From Deltaproteobacteria bacterium (GTDB taxonomy: Bacteria; Myxococcota_A; Polyangia; Polyangiales; Houyiibacteriaceae): a stretch of DNA of 42,312 nucleotides. Below the pieces are notes generated by a model that ran no database searches, was not told where the DNA came from, and was given only the letters and a program-made list of their open reading frames with translations. This document shows, one piece after another, positions 1-15,000 of this stretch. The position numbers were made by a program, and so were the translations under genes. The stretch lies in assembly GCA_013151775.1 (NCBI GenBank), contig JAADHO010000213.1:1-42312 (forward strand), written 5' to 3'. The stretch's first letter is position 1. Every line of letters starts with the position of its first letter.

Positions 1-3000
1 GTGCGAGACGTCCCCGCCCAAGTCGATGGGGAAGCGTCCCTCGACGGTCGGCGCGTGGGCGTCTCGCGTGTCGATCAGTGTCGCCTCTCCAGCGGGGTCC
101 AACGCCAAGAGATCGCCCGCCAGGGTCAGCAGGCGCTCCCCAGTGACTCCAAGGGGAACTGTCTGGAACGGCACTGCGTGGTTCGCTCCGTACCAATTGG
201 CGGGCGTGTGACTGAAGCGCAGAAGATCGCCGTCGGCCGTGAGCGCGAAGAGCGCGTCGCGCTCCACGGCGAACGCCGTCACGACCCGATCGGTGAGAGG
301 GAAGATCCGAGGTCTCCACAGACCCGAATCGGGCTCCGTATAGTCCTGATAGAAGAACAGACCCTGATCGGTGAGCAGGGCGAAGCCCTCGTAGCGGGTG
401 TCCGGAAGGGTGCCGTACTGATACCAGCTCGCGCCCCCGCGTAACCCTGTCAGCGCGCTCCCATACACCGAGAGCGGCGCGCTCGCGGCGCCGAGAGCCA
501 TGCCCAAGACATCGCGGTGGACGATGACACCGTCGACTTCGAGCAGCAGCTCCTCTTCCCGGACGACCATCGCGGTGACGTTGCCAACGGACTGCTCGGA
601 GACCACACGGTGACCATCCTGCGGGTCGAGGATGACGAGACCGAGAGGACCCAGGCCGACGGCGACCCTCCCCCCGAGGTAGGCCAACGCAGTGATGTCG
701 GCGTCGAGCCGTGCCACCTCGGTCACGACGCCTGCACCGTCCGACAGGAAGAGGCTCCGCCCTTGGGCGAAGTAGGTGCCGCCCACACCCGGCAGCGCGG
801 AGGTGAAGGGTAGCGCTGTGGGATCAGGCGCAAGCGTTAGCGCAGGCACGACCTCGACGCGCCGCTCGGCCGATCGGGTCGCGCCGAGCCCATCGAAGAA
901 GGTCGCGGTGACCCGAATGTCTGCCGTGGTGGCAGGAACCACGAAGGGTGCGGAGGTCTCCCCGGTGGCGAGGAGCACGCCCGTGTCGTCGCGCACTTCG
1001 ATACGCGAGAAGGCGGCAGCCGGCGGATTGAGCACGACCGGAACCAGCCGAGAGCCCAGCATCACGCGGTCAGCCACGCCACCAATCGCGGGCTCGGGTA
1101 GCCTGTCCCCAGGTCGCACCTGAACCGGCACGGGAACCGACTCCAGCCAGTCGAGGCGCGGCCCGTAGTAGGCCCGCACGCTGACGCCATAAGCTTCCGC
1201 GGCCACCACGGGCGGAGCGGAGAAGCTGAGGAGTGCAGCGGGGGAGGTGACCAGGTGGCGCGCCACCACGGCGCCAGCGGAATCCGTCAGCCGGACCTCT
1301 GCGAAGCGGAAGGGACCGACGGCTGCCGCGGGCGCGTGGAAGTCCACGCGGATGGGCGCACCCTCGACGAACTCCTGCGCGATGGTCGGCTGGTCGAGGA
1401 GAACGACGCCGGATCCCGGAGCGTTGGGCGCCACCGTGACGGCGCCCGAGGCCACCACCACGCCATCCGCCGTGACCGCCAGCGCCGCGGATGAGGAGGC
1501 GGCCGGCACGTCGAACCACATCGCCGCATCCTCCGGCGCTAGAGCCATCGTGGATGGCGCGGATCCGTCGAAGCTCGCCTGAGCATCGGTCACTCGCGTA
1601 GCGGGCCCGAACACGACGTGCACCGGCGCGAGGGCCCCCTGCGCGAGGGTCTCGCCTGGCGCCGGGGTGACTGTGACGGGTGAGGTCACGGAGGAAGTGT
1701 CGTAGGGCGTCGTCGCCGTCTCCCGGATCCCGCCGCGGTCATGTCGATCGACCAGGATCTGGCCTCCAGAGAGGACGGCTCGCGTCACGAACCACTCGGC
1801 ACCGCTCGGCGTCCACACGGGCGCTGCCGGCAGGCGCGAGCCGTCCGGAGCACGCAGGGCGTAAAAGTCTCCGCCGAGGGTCGCGCCCGGCGTCTCGACG
1901 ACGACGGCCACACCGTGGGCGTGCTCCTCTGGAATGATCGAGAGTGCGTCTCCAGACGATTGCGCGGCGAGCGAGTGGGCGACCAGATCGCCGGTCGGCG
2001 TTCGCTCCAGCTGACGCTGGGCTCCCCACACCAGAAGATCACCGGCGCCGCTGCGAAGCGCCACGAGCTCGTCGCCGCGCAGCACGTGCCAAGTGTTGCT
2101 GCCGCTGGCGGCCTGAATCCGGACCCAGAGCAGGTCGCCGTCGAAGAAGGCGTCCCGAATGGTGCCGCCAAGCTCCACGCTCCCGAGGTCGAGGAGCTCT
2201 CCCTCGGCTCCGCCGCCCGCTGCCGTCAGCAAGCGGAAGCGACGCAGCGTGCCACCACTGAATGACACGAGCTGCTCGCCCGAGACGCGGAACCCGGTGG
2301 CCGTTCCGAGGTGGCTGTGGAAGATCGGCTCGAGGTGAGGGACATCGGTGAAGGACACCGAGAACGCTGACAGACCGCCGAGCGTCGAGAGCACGAAGAG
2401 CCGATCGCCGTCGACCCAGAGACTCCCGGGCTCCGCGGCGAGTGCGGCGCCAGCGAGCGCGACTGGCGAGACCGCTCCGAAGTCCACTCCGTCCACGACG
2501 TGGCCGTGCCGGGTGAACGCCACGCTCCCGCTGCCTCCCAGGAGTTCGCCATCGAAGGGCGTAGTGCGCGCAGGACCGAAGCCGCTCGCCGTCATGGGCC
2601 AGTAGCAAAGGGTCGTCCCGCCCGAGCCGTCGTCCACTTCGGCGAGGAGCCCGGAGCCAGTGAAGGAGAGGCGCGCGATGGATCCCGTGGGGGCCGAGTC
2701 GATGGCGCCGGATTCTCCGAGGAGGTCCCAACCGCCAGCGATTCGCTGCGTGGCCCAGACGGCCTCATCACCCGAGACGACTGCGGGCACCGTGACGGCA
2801 CCGATGACTCGCTCACCGACATCAGGCGAGGTGACGGTCGTCGTGGCCCCCGCAAGATAGGCCAACTTGGTCAACGACTCGGTCGTGACGTTCTCGTTGC
2901 CAGAAAGGTCTCGGAGCGTCGCCACAACGTCGACGGTGGCGGCGCCGGGCGCGAGGTCGATCTGCTGAAGCCCGACGCCGATGGCCACGGAGCTGGGCAT

Positions 3001-6000
3001 CGATGTCCCAGCGGGGTCCTCCACCTGCACAGTGGAAGCGTCCGAGAAGTCCTCCATCCCGTCGGGAGCCGTGGCGGCCACCCACAGCTCGCTCCCTCCG
3101 AGAACCGTCGCGGCCGGAGTCACGGTCAACGCCATGGCCTCCGACACGCTCTCGTCATTCAGGATGTTGACCAGTCGCCGCGCGACAATGGGTGGACCTG
3201 AACCCGGAACGTAGGTCAGTCGAAGCACGAGGGTGCCATCGGTCGGGACGCTCGGGAGCGTCACGGGCACGAGCATGCGCTCGGGATCGGTATCGAGACG
3301 GCTCAACGAGATGGGCGCGGGGTTCAGTGGATTCGCTTCGTCGCCACCGAGATCCAGGGCGAGCTCCGCGTCGAGGATGGCCGACAGCTCGACCTCCACC
3401 TGAACGCTCTGACGCTCGCGCAGCGTATCGCCGTCGCCGGGGGAGAGGATCGCCAACCTCGGCGCCTCGCCGTCGCCGTCGAAGGGCGAGAGGGTGATGG
3501 TGGTGCTGCCGCGATTGCCGGCTGGATCGTAGGCGGCGACCTCGATGCTGACCGGAGTGGTCGTCGCCGGCGTGAAGGCGAAGAGCGTCGGATCGCTCAG
3601 GACGACGGGCGCCGCACCATCCACGGCCACCTCGACCCGGTCGACCCCATAGGCATCGAATGTGCGAACGCGCAGGTCCACGCGCTCACCCACTGGCACC
3701 GCAGCGCCATCCACAGGAGAGACCACCGCGACCGTGGGAGGCGTCGTGTCGAGATGAACGGTGAAAGTGTCGCTCCGGGTGAGGGTTCCCGATGAACCGT
3801 GGAAGAGCGTGACGGTGACAGGAATGTCACTGCTGCCCAGGGTCGCGGCTTGGACGTCGGCCAGCGTGGGCACCTCATAACGAAGCCAGTAGTCCCGGGT
3901 CGCCGGATCGACCGTGGTGACCTGAGCAGCATAGGTGTGCGAGAAGATCCGCATCTCCGCCCGGGTCACCAGATTCACGTCGGAACCGGTCGCTCGGTAC
4001 GTGAGCGTCGTGCGCGTGCGCTCCTCGACCGCAGCCGGGTCAGTGCCGAGAGCTGCGACCGAGATGTCCGGCGCCGATACGGGCAATGACACATCCTGAC
4101 TGGCGACGTTGCCGGCCGCATCGCGCGCCTCGACGCGGAAGACAAAGCCCACGTCCGATTCCACGACGTCCACGCTCAGCGTGCCCGAAGTGCTCGGCGG
4201 ACCGAAGGACAGACCGAGGTCCCGCGATACACGGACGCTGAAGGCGACGGGTCCTCCCAGATTCTCGTTCGCGGTGGCGACGAGGTCGTAGTGACGACCC
4301 ACGACCAGGCTCGACACGGGCTGCCCCGGCCCAACGCGAACACCAAGGTCGGTCAATCCCACGTCGCGCGGCGGCAGCGTGTCTCGCCCTTGATAGGTCG
4401 TGACGATGGGTGTCCCACTGTTGGCCAGGTTGCCGGCCAGATCGGCGACCCCAGCGACGGTGAAGGTGTAGAGGTGGTTGTCCTCGACCAACTCGCCGGG
4501 CCGCAGGGCCACACGGACAGTGTCCCCGGCCTCGGTCAACGCGAAGCGCGACGTGACATCCTGGGGAGCGGCCGGGAGATAGTCTTGGTTGAGCGCACTC
4601 ACCGCGAGGGATGCGCCAGCGACGAGTTCGTCATAGCGCAGCGAGAGGGGCCATGTGGGACGGAATGCGGTCTGCTCGATCAGCCTCGGCGGAGAGTCGT
4701 CCTGACAGGTGATGGCGGCCAGCTCGGACACCGAGTCGCCGGTTGCCACACGGTTCACGACGACGTCGTAGGTCGCGCCGGCAATGCAAGGAGGAGAGGC
4801 GAAGCGGAGGCCATCCGAGAGCGGCGTAAACTCGGCGACGCGGTTGATCGCCGACGGTGACGACCCCGTGATCGGCAGGTAGAGTTCGAGCTGTCCTTCG
4901 ATGCCCGCGCCCGCCACGCTCACCTGGGTGCCGCCGGCGTCGCTGATCACCCGGGGACCGGCGGGGCTGTCCGTCGTGATGGAGGAGATGGCAACCGGAG
5001 CCGTCACCACCAGCGCCGCCGGTAGGTGGACGAGTTCGGCCCCACCCGAGACGGTTGCGGTGAACACGCCAAGCGTCGGCATGGTGACGACGAAGCTGAT
5101 CTCCGTAGCGTCGGCGTTGAGCGCGAAGCTGGCCGGGGATACGCCTCCGATGTCCACCGCGGTGACGGCGTCCAGGCCTACGCCTCGCATGGTGAGGGAG
5201 GTGGGTGCGCCCTGAACCACCGTGGCAGGGCTGAGAGTGGCAACCTCGAGGTCGGCGACTCCGAACAAGGGCGCGCTGCGCACGATCCAAGACAAGTCGT
5301 GCGTCAGCGTGCCTCCATCGATCCGCGAAGTGGGAGGCGTACCCACGGTAACTTCGTAGGTCGCGTCGCGCTCGAAGCTCTCTCCGACCGGCGCGAAATC
5401 CAGGCTGTCTGCCCCGAGGGTCGCGCTCCCAGACACGACGTGATCCATGGAGACCTCACGCACAGAGAGAGTGGCGCCTGCGAAGGCCGTTCGATCGCCA
5501 GCAAGGCGCGCGCGCACTCTGCCGGTCGGCGACTGAATACGCGTGGGCGTCACCTCATGCACGAAGGAGAGAGGCAGCGACAGGCTCTTGCAGACCGTCG
5601 GAGTGCGCCAGCTCAGCCAGCCCCCCGTCATGTGGACTTCAGAGGCATTGTAGGAGTCCAAGCGCGCGACGGGCTCTAGGCTCACGGAGCTTGCGCCACG
5701 ATTGACGTCGTAGAGTTGGAGCTGTCCACCACCCTCTTCGATCGTCGCGAGCAGCTCCCCGGACATGGAAGCGTCAACCAGGCCGGTGAATCCGGACGCG
5801 GTGCCGAGGGGCGAGAGCTGTCCGCCCGCTGCGAGGTTACCGGTGAGGAAGATCTGCACAGCCGCCTCACCCATGACGACCAGGCGCTGAGGCGACACGC
5901 TCAGTGCCTTCGCGTTCACGATGTCGAGCGTCACCGGAAGAGCTATGGAGGTCGACGGATCATGCAGATCACGTGCTTCCAATGTTCCGTCGGCGAGCAG

Positions 6001-9000
6001 CAAGTAGAGCACGTCTCCTTCGACCGCATGGTCGATGAGCCCGGGCACGGCCAGGGTCTCCCAGCCCGCACCGAGGATTGAGCCGACATGGATCTCGTCG
6101 GTGCCTCGGGTGACGAAGGTCGTGCCCGAGAGCACCAGGCCAAGCTGCGGGGTGGCAAACGCGTTGACCACGCGGTTGACTTGCTCGGGCGCGTAGAGGT
6201 CCGTCAGGTCGTAGACGACCAGCTCCTCCCCCTCGAGCCGCGCAACGAGGTACCCCCCCTGGAGCGCGACCTCCCGTGCCAGGCCGGGAAGGTCGATATG
6301 TGCGAGCAGCGATGGCAACTCCGAGTCACGCGCCGAGGCCAAGTCGAGGGACGCTCCCGACCCGGTGACGACCAACCCCCCGTCGCGCGCGATCAAGCCA
6401 CAGGCCGTCGCCTCCCAATCGGGCTCGAAGACGACCTGCATCTCGCGATTCTCGGCGACCGCGCCGGCGCCGTTCGAGACCTCGATGGTCAAGGAGCCGA
6501 TGGTCTGGCCCGGCGTCGAGAAGACCAGGAGATCGGGTCGGACCAGGGCCACATCGGAAGCCGCATGACCGTTCACCGCGACCGTGGTCAGCGGACCGAA
6601 GCCCTCGCCCTCGAGGCCAATCAGCTCACCGCCATTGTAGCGAACGGTGCGACGCCAACGGCGGAAGTAGGACAGGCTCGAATCGTAGACACCGACGGTG
6701 TGAATGAGCGGATCCGAGACATAGGTGAAGGCAGCGGGCGCGAAGTCGCTCTGCTCGCCATTGCTCACCTCGACGCCGACGAGGCGGTCCGCAGCCTCTG
6801 CCGAAGCGAACTCCGGGGTCACTACCGTCAGGCTGTTGGACGTGAAGCCTCGCACCTCCGCCACCGGCACGCCGCCGATGGACGCCGTGGTACCCGCACC
6901 GAAGCCACTGCCGGAGAGGATGACCTCTTCACCGCCTCGCCAGGAACCGAAGCGGGGCGTCACTTCGTCGAGGACGGGGGTGGCGTCGAGCACCACGCGG
7001 AAGGGGAAGGTGTAGTCGGCAGACAGGCGGTCTCCCCGCAGGTCGGCGAGCGCCTCAGACACACGCACGGAATACGCCCCCACGGCGAAGGCCGAGGCCG
7101 GCCGGAAGACGAGGCGCGTCCCCTCAGGCGTCACGCGGCCCGACACGAACCCGGCGATGGGTACGTCCCCGCGACTGACCACGAAGAGCTCGTCGCCCCG
7201 GAGGCTGACCATGTCGGGGTCGAGGATGCGGTTGAACTGAACCTCCACCGTCCCATCTGGTGAGATGGCTGCGCCAGGGCTGGGGCTCTGGTCCACGATG
7301 GCCAACTCCGTATCCCCAAGCGTGACGATCGCCCCATCGATACCGCTCGCGCACGAGTCCCCGCTCGCACAGGACAACGGGTTCTCGCGCGGCGTCGGGT
7401 CCGTACCCGCCACCACGTAGGTGGTGCCCGCATAGACGGCACCGCGCCCGAGGGCGAGCGCGTGGACGGCGCCGGGGACGGCGAAGTAGTTGCGCAACGT
7501 GGGGGCTGTGGCGAAATCGTCGGCGAGCCACGGGCTCACGTCGAAGACCTGCACGTCGCCATCACCGCTCGCCACGTAGAGCGTCTGCCCGGTCAGTTCG
7601 AGCTGTCCTGCGTTGATGTCCGTGCCCGCGGTGAGGAAGACCAAGGCAAGCTGGGCGACGGGGACTGTGGGCGAGCCCGGGCGACGCTGGAAGGCGACGA
7701 CGGACGCGCCCTGCCCGCTCGACACGAGCAGCAGGTCGTCGCGCGCCACCAGGTGACTCGGTCGAATCGGATTCCCAGCGCGATCGGTCGTGGCCACCCT
7801 CTCCACGATGCCGAAATCACCGTCGACCAGGTCGATGGCGACCATCTGGTTGGCCTCTGGCACGGCGGCCCAAAGCACATCACCGCTGAGCGCCAGCTGG
7901 CCAGGGACACCCCCGAGGCTGTCGGCTGGAACGAGCGCAAGCTGCTCGAGACGCGCTTCGGGGCCGAGGCGGTAGATGCGGACGCCCCGACCGGCGGACA
8001 CGAAGAGGAGGTCGCCCGAGGCAAGCAGCCCCGTGCCCACGTCGGGCGTGCCGCTGTCTGTCAGGAAGAGGCTTGTCTCCTCGATGACCGTCGGCGCCGT
8101 GGGCACCGTGATGTCGATGTTGAAGAGATGGCTTCCTCCGAGGAGGTAGAGATGATCGCCGGCCAGGGAAAGCGCGCGGAACCCGTCGGGCGCCAGCGGC
8201 ACCTCCAAGTGGTAGGGCTTGGGCGAGTCGCCTCGCGTGTCTTCGACGAGCGTCGGGCGGACGGGGTCGGAGAGATCACTCAACACCAGGCGGGCCGTGG
8301 TAGTCGTCAGGGTCTGGACCACCTCTCCGGCGGTGTTCCGAACCTCGTAGCTACCGCCCGTCACGGCGAAGAGCAGCTGATTGCGAACTGCGATGGCTGC
8401 AACGGGGCTGCCGTCCGGCGTGTCCACCGATCCTGTCTCGGGGTTCGTGTAGAAGTAGGCCCCTGGGAGCACGCTCCCTTCGCCCTCGAAGAGCGTGCTC
8501 TCCAAGGCGACATCCACGGCGCCGAGGGAGCCCGCTGGCGCACGAACTCGAAGGTGTCCAGCGCTGAGCGCCTCGAGGTCGCCGGCGACGGCGCCTCCGA
8601 ACGTGACTCGCACGTTGTCGCTCAGCCCCTCACCGAAGAGGTCCACGCGGTTGCCCCCCGTGGGCGGTCCGGTCGCGGGATTCACGACCTGCAATAGCGC
8701 CGCCGGCTGAATGATGACGGCTCCATCCAAGGTCGCCGGCACGCCATCACGCAGAATGGTCACGTCCAGCACAGTGGTCCGCAGCGCCAGACTCATCGCC
8801 GGCATGGTGAAGTGCAGCTCCGCGTCAGATACGAGCGCCAGGGACGCGGACGGAACCAGGACATCACCGACGACGATCGAGAGCGCCGATGCATCCGCGC
8901 CGAAGTTCGCGCCGAGAGCCACCGCGGTCTCCGAGCCGTCGGCGTGGAAGAGCGGCACGGCGCCATCCCGCAACACGGCCGTGAGGCTGGGACGGACGCC

Positions 9001-12000
9001 ATCGGTGACCTCGTAGTTCGCGTACACGGGCTGATGCAGCGGCTCGCCGGTGAGCCTCTTCATCTCCGAAGTGACCGCGAGACGCAGCGGCCCTCGGTAG
9101 GCGATGGAGTCACTCAACGCGACGTCGACGTAGCCACCTTCGAGGGTGTTGTTGGCGTCGAGTGTGTACTCGGTCGCGGGGAGGGGGGCGTCTGACGAGT
9201 CGAGGAGCTGGACACCTGCCGCGACGCGCCCCGGACTCGTGTCGATCAGCTGATTGAAGCGCACCCGAATGGTCTCGCCAGCCACCAACGTCGTCCCGGA
9301 CGGCGGGCTCACACGAGTGACGACGAGGTTCGGTGTGGGGATGGCGTGCATCCCGCCAGCATCGGCAATGAAGGCGGCGCCCTCCTGGGCGATGAGCTCC
9401 GCCAAGGGCGAAGACGACGGCAGAACCTGATCGCGCCAGTAGACTTCGTCGTAGCCGCCATCCGCGTTGCGCTCGAGCACGACCAAGCTCTGCTGCGCGC
9501 CGTCAGGCGTGACATGGCTGGATGTGATCACGATTTGGCCGTGCTGAACCAGCATGGAGAAGTCGCCCGAGGCGTCCACGCTGACGCGGCCCGCGTGGCT
9601 CACCTCGTAGAGCGCATGGCCGGGCGTCCCCGGGAAGCCACTGAACACGGCCAAGCGCAGCGCCCCAGCACCATCCACGAAGAGGACATAGAGTTCCCCG
9701 TCGAGCCAGGCGACATCGACGGGCTGGCCCGCGAGATCTCCGCTCGAGAACGATATGGTGCCGTACCCCATCGGTGGATCGAACGCGGGGTTGCTGGAGT
9801 CGAAGAACCGGACGAAGCCACCGCCCACACCGTCGACCACGGAGAGTGCGATGATGTCCGATCCTCGGTCGAACGCGAGGTCCGTGGCCGACCCTCCTGG
9901 AACGGCGAAATTCGCAATGCGCAAGGGACGCGTGACGTCGTGCGCCGCGACCACCACCAAGCCGTCGGCGCCGCTGGCCAAGTACACCATCGGCCCGTCA
10001 ACCGCGATGCCCGTCACGGGGTACTCCATCGGCAGTTGGGCGAGGCGCAGCGGACGGTCCCATATGGACACGTCGTAGATCTCGAGGCCAGCCTGCATCA
10101 GGAAGCGGTTCGACGACGTAGGCGCGGCGCCGGACTTCACTCCTACGTAGAGCAAGTCGCCGGAGAGTTCGGCTGCGCCGATGGTCATGGGGGGGTAGTT
10201 CGGCAGGTCGATGCTGCGCCCCTCCGACAGCGCGTAAGAGAAGCTACCGACGGGCACCTCCTTGCCCGCCATGGAGAGGAAGACGTCGAAAAGATCGGGT
10301 TCGGCGACGCCGGGGAGGAGGAACGAGAAGCTCGTCAACGACTCGACGTCGTCTTCGAGGTTGCGGATGAACGTCCCGGCCGAAGCGAACTCCGTGCGTA
10401 GCTCGAGGGCGCTCGAGTGGGCGCGCAGGATGACCTTTGCGCCGGGCAGAATGGCCGGACCGCTGGCCTCGATGGACACGCGAACGCCACCCTCGACCGG
10501 CCCGGAGTCCGTGGGCAGGGAGAACTCGACCGCAGACGGATCCTCGCCCACGACCACGGCCCCGGCGCGCCGCGCCACCAGCTCTTGGTCGACTACTCGC
10601 AGGTGATGCGCCCCCGGCTCCAGGAGGTCGAAGGCGCCAGCGGGCAGAGTCAAGGTGTTCGCGTCGACCCAGACATAGGAGAGCTCGAGTCCATCTACGA
10701 AGACGTGGACATCGGGGGAGTCGCGGAAGCCCGCACCCTCGATGTTGATCGCTGCGTTGTCGCCACGATGCGTCACGGCGGGCACGGCCCGATGGATGAC
10801 TGGACGTTGGGCTGCGGGAGTGGCCGCTCGCACGTGACCCAAGAAGGGAACCCAGAGCGAGCCGCTGCGCAGGGTGCGCGCGGCGGTGACCCGTATCTCG
10901 TACTCGACGAGTCCCTCGCGAGCGAAGTCGAGGGAGAAGCGCTGAGCGGATCCGCTGGTCGAATCGAGAGGCACGAGGGAGAACGCCACGTCCTCATCCG
11001 TGTCGAGGCGTCGCACAGTGACGGCACCTGGCTCAGCCAGCGACGCCTCGGTCACGGCCTCACTGAAGGTGAGTTCGTAGGCCTCGGCCTCGTCCATGAA
11101 TCCACGCTCGGGGATGGAGCGGTCGGCCACGAACGCGCCGGGAAGATCGAGGGTCGTCAGCCCGTCGCCGGATACCGTCAGCAGACGACCGTTGAAGTAG
11201 TCGAGCCCTTGAACCTGTTCGGTGTTGCCCGCAGATACGAGGCGGGGCGCAAGCGGATCGCTGAGGTCGTAGACGGCGAAACTTCCGCCGAGCGAGGATG
11301 CGAAGAGCGTGCTCCCGAGCAGGCGCAGGCGAACTATCGGCCCCGCGTTGGCCTGAATGGCAGGCGTGAGTCCGACCTGGGCTCGCACCGAAGGATCGTC
11401 GCGGCGCACGACGACGAGGCCCTCGGCGCCGAGTGCGACGATCAGATAGTCGCCATAGGGAACGAGGTCCAACACGTTGCCCGCGCCAAACGAATACTCG
11501 CGCCGGAAGTCCGGCTCGAAGAGGTTGATGGCCTGAAGCGAACCTGAGAGTCCGGCTGCGGCATCGGGATGGAGGGATGGCGACGGATGGTAGGCACACG
11601 CACCATTGTTGTTGCGGTTCCACCCCGCGTTTGTGCCGCCTGCATAGGCCCAATCGCCGAGGACACGTACGGCCGTCGAGCCGGCGATGGTCTGATCGTC
11701 GGCATCTCGGAAGTCGGGCAGGAGGACAGGGTCGTCCGCATCGAGCATGGACAGATAGCGCACGCGTGCTGTCAGCACGGGATTCCCGCAGATTTCGCAG
11801 GAACGCTCGATACGGCAAGACCCCAGGTTGGAGCCTTCGGCTGCGAGGAGCAGGTCGCCACTGCGGTCCAGATCACCCACCATGGGCCCTCCACCGAGAG
11901 CGCTAGACAGGAAACGCAGACCATTGGCCTCATCGAGGTTCAGCCGAACGACGCCCTGATTGCCGCTGGCCACGTAGAGGCGCTGACGCGGCACCCCGTC

Positions 12001-15000
12001 CTCGATCTCCGTGTACGGCAAGACGCCCACGGAGTCCCCATAGAGCACCTCGGTGTTGTCCAGATCCACCTCCAACGCCGCTAGCTCCTCAGGCGTCTTG
12101 CGCAGCATGCCCGCCGCTCCCACGAAGAGCGGCCTGAGCGGATCTTGAACGTCAATCGTCGCTGCGCTGAATCCGCTTGGGAATAGGAAGTTACCTTCGG
12201 CATCAACCCCCACCCTCAGGCCCTGCGCCTCCAGACTGCCGCCGCTCGTCACGGCCACGCCCGCCTGCTGGTCGACTACGATGTCATTCGGCGCGAAGGG
12301 CAAGCTGAGTTGGCCGAGCGCCCGCAGGCCATAGCCAAAGCCCTCCCCTACGCTCAACTCGGCTTCGTTGCCGTAGCGGTCGCTGCCACGCACCGCGTTT
12401 CGACCCACCCTACCGCCTGGAGTCTCGACTTGAAGGCGGGTGGTAGACAGCACGCGAACGCTGCGCACCGGTGTATCGCCGATCAAGATGTCGAGGGCCT
12501 CGGAGACGGTCGTCCCCGGGTCGAATCCCTCTCCGAGAATGGTGGCCACCGTGCCCCCACGCTGCGGTCCCCACGCTGGCGTGATGGAGCCAAAATGCAG
12601 CGGGGCGTCCACCACGAGCCCACCCGAGAGCGTGTCCTCTTCCCAGACTCCAGCGTGCAAGGCGCGCACGGTGACGTCGTATTGACCCGCCGTGGGCAGC
12701 GCGGGCAAGTCCGCGACGAGTACAGCGCTGCCCGTCCCGGTCGACGTGGACTCCACATGCCTCACGCTCGCCTCCACGGCGCCGACAAAGACGCGAATAG
12801 CCGAGGCGTCGAGCGGCAGGCCTGCGGCCGATATGGAAACCAGTGCCCTATGACCGCGCAACACGCGCCGGGGCACGACGGAGTCGACGACCAGCGGAGT
12901 CGGTCGCGCGCCACGATAGGTCAGCTCGAACTGCTGAGCCTGGGGCAGGGTGTAGAGCGTGATGTGCTCGGTCGGGCTGATCAGCTTGACCGACTCGACT
13001 CCGGCATCGACTACGACCTGAAGCGCATCGCCAACGTGGAGAGCGTGGCCACTGTCGAGCGTGAGGATGGCGTCGTTGTTGATGATCTCGACCGTGGCCG
13101 AGACCGCGGCGCCTGCGGCGTCGAGCAGATGGAAGCGCGGGATGTTCGCGGGCCAATCATCGATCGCCTTGTTGAAGCGCACGATCACTCGCTCACGGTC
13201 GAGCGCGTCGCGGTCTACGATGCGATTCGTGGGGTCGACGCGGAACACCTTGAGCACCACATCGGGGCTGACCTGGACCGCTCCGTCGCCTCCGCCGATC
13301 GCAGCGTAGTCACCCGCAGCCACCGCCCGAACATCGTTGCCCACCGACTCCATGCCCCCAATCACGCTCGGCCGGGCTGGGTCCGTGACGTCGAGGGTCA
13401 CGATGCCGCCCGCGCCGAGGGCCACGTAGAGCGTGTCGCCATTGAGCGCGACGTCGTAGATGGCGCCAAGATCATCCAGGCGGCGCACGATGACGGGCTG
13501 CGTCACATCGCTGATGTCGACCACCACGAGACCGGCCAGGCCGGCGGCGAGGTAGGCGAAATCTCCGCCGATGGCCACCCGGCTCGCGGGTACGGGAACG
13601 GATCCGGTCACGACAAAGCCAGCACCCGGCCCATGCTCGAGCAGATAGAACGCGCCGGTGGATGGGTCGAGCTCGCCGACCAGAGCATTGGCCTCGAAGT
13701 CGAAGCCGCCGCTGGTGGCCGCGTAGCGCTCCCGCGTTCCTGCGGGCGTGTCCAGGCGCACGACGTCGAGGGCATGGTGACCAGCGGGCAAGGGAGTGTG
13801 GCTGGTGAGATAAGCTTCGCCGGGCAAGTGGATGTCGACCAGGCCAACGCCCGCGTCGCCCATGGCCACGAGGGCGCGTCCGTTGTCCGCGTCCACGCCG
13901 CGAGCGAACGTCCCATCGAGAGCGAGACTGTCCACGACGCTGGTGCGGGTGATGTCGAGAGGGTCAAACGCCAGAACAGCGAGACGACCACCGGCCTCGC
14001 GTCCGGGGCCACCTGCGGCACCGGCAACGATCACGCGATCCACGCCGCGCTCGAAGTACGTGTCCACGCCATAGGCCGCCATCCCCGGCACGGACACTTC
14101 GGCAACGATCCGATCGTCTTTGTGGTCCCCGTCTTCGTCGATGAAGGTGCGCCGATCCTCCTCGGTTGCCAAGGGGTGGCTCGACGGATCGATATCCCAG
14201 ATCACGACGCCCGCGGCGCCGGACGCGGTGACCAAGTAGGCGCCGCTGGGATCGACCACCATGTCGTAGACGCGCCCACCGGCTCCGTGAATGGAGCTCT
14301 GGAGAGGCTCCTGGAACTGGAACGCATTGGGCAACACACCAACCTGTCCGCTCGTCAGCTGGACCGTGACGTCGACCGTTCCGAGGATGCCGGGGGGCGT
14401 CAGGACCTCGAGCGTCTCGCCGTCGATGACGTGGATATCCTCCGGGGGCACCGAGAAGGCACCGAAGCTCACGCTGACCTCGCCAACAGTCCCGCGGAAA
14501 CCCTCGCCATGAATGGTCACGAGCAAGCCGCCGTTGACGGATCCGCGCTCGGGCGCAAGGGATGCCAGCCTCAGGGGGGCCATGTAGCGGAGCGCGCCCA
14601 AGCGGTCCGCACGCCCACCATTCGGGTTCAAGACGCTGACAGCCGCCGGGCCGGCGAGGTTCGCCGGGACCGCCAGTTCGAAGCGCGTGGCGCCAGCTCC
14701 AAGATCAGTCGAGGCGACCACGGGCGCATCCACGCCGGCCACGAGGAACACAGGGGATGCGTCGGCGTTGCGAACCTCGACGAATGCCGTGCCGCCGGTG
14801 ACAGGAATAGCGCTGGGCGAAACGCCGACGATCTCGGGCCGGGGCGAAGCGTCCGTCGCCGTGGTGAAGGCGATGCGATGGCTGAACAAGCCCGCGGCGC
14901 GGCGACTCGCGGGCTCTGGCCGCAGGCGGAGTTCATAGGTCTCGCTCGCGAGCAGCGTGCTCGATGGCGTCACGACGAGGACTCTGCTGTCGGCGGGATC

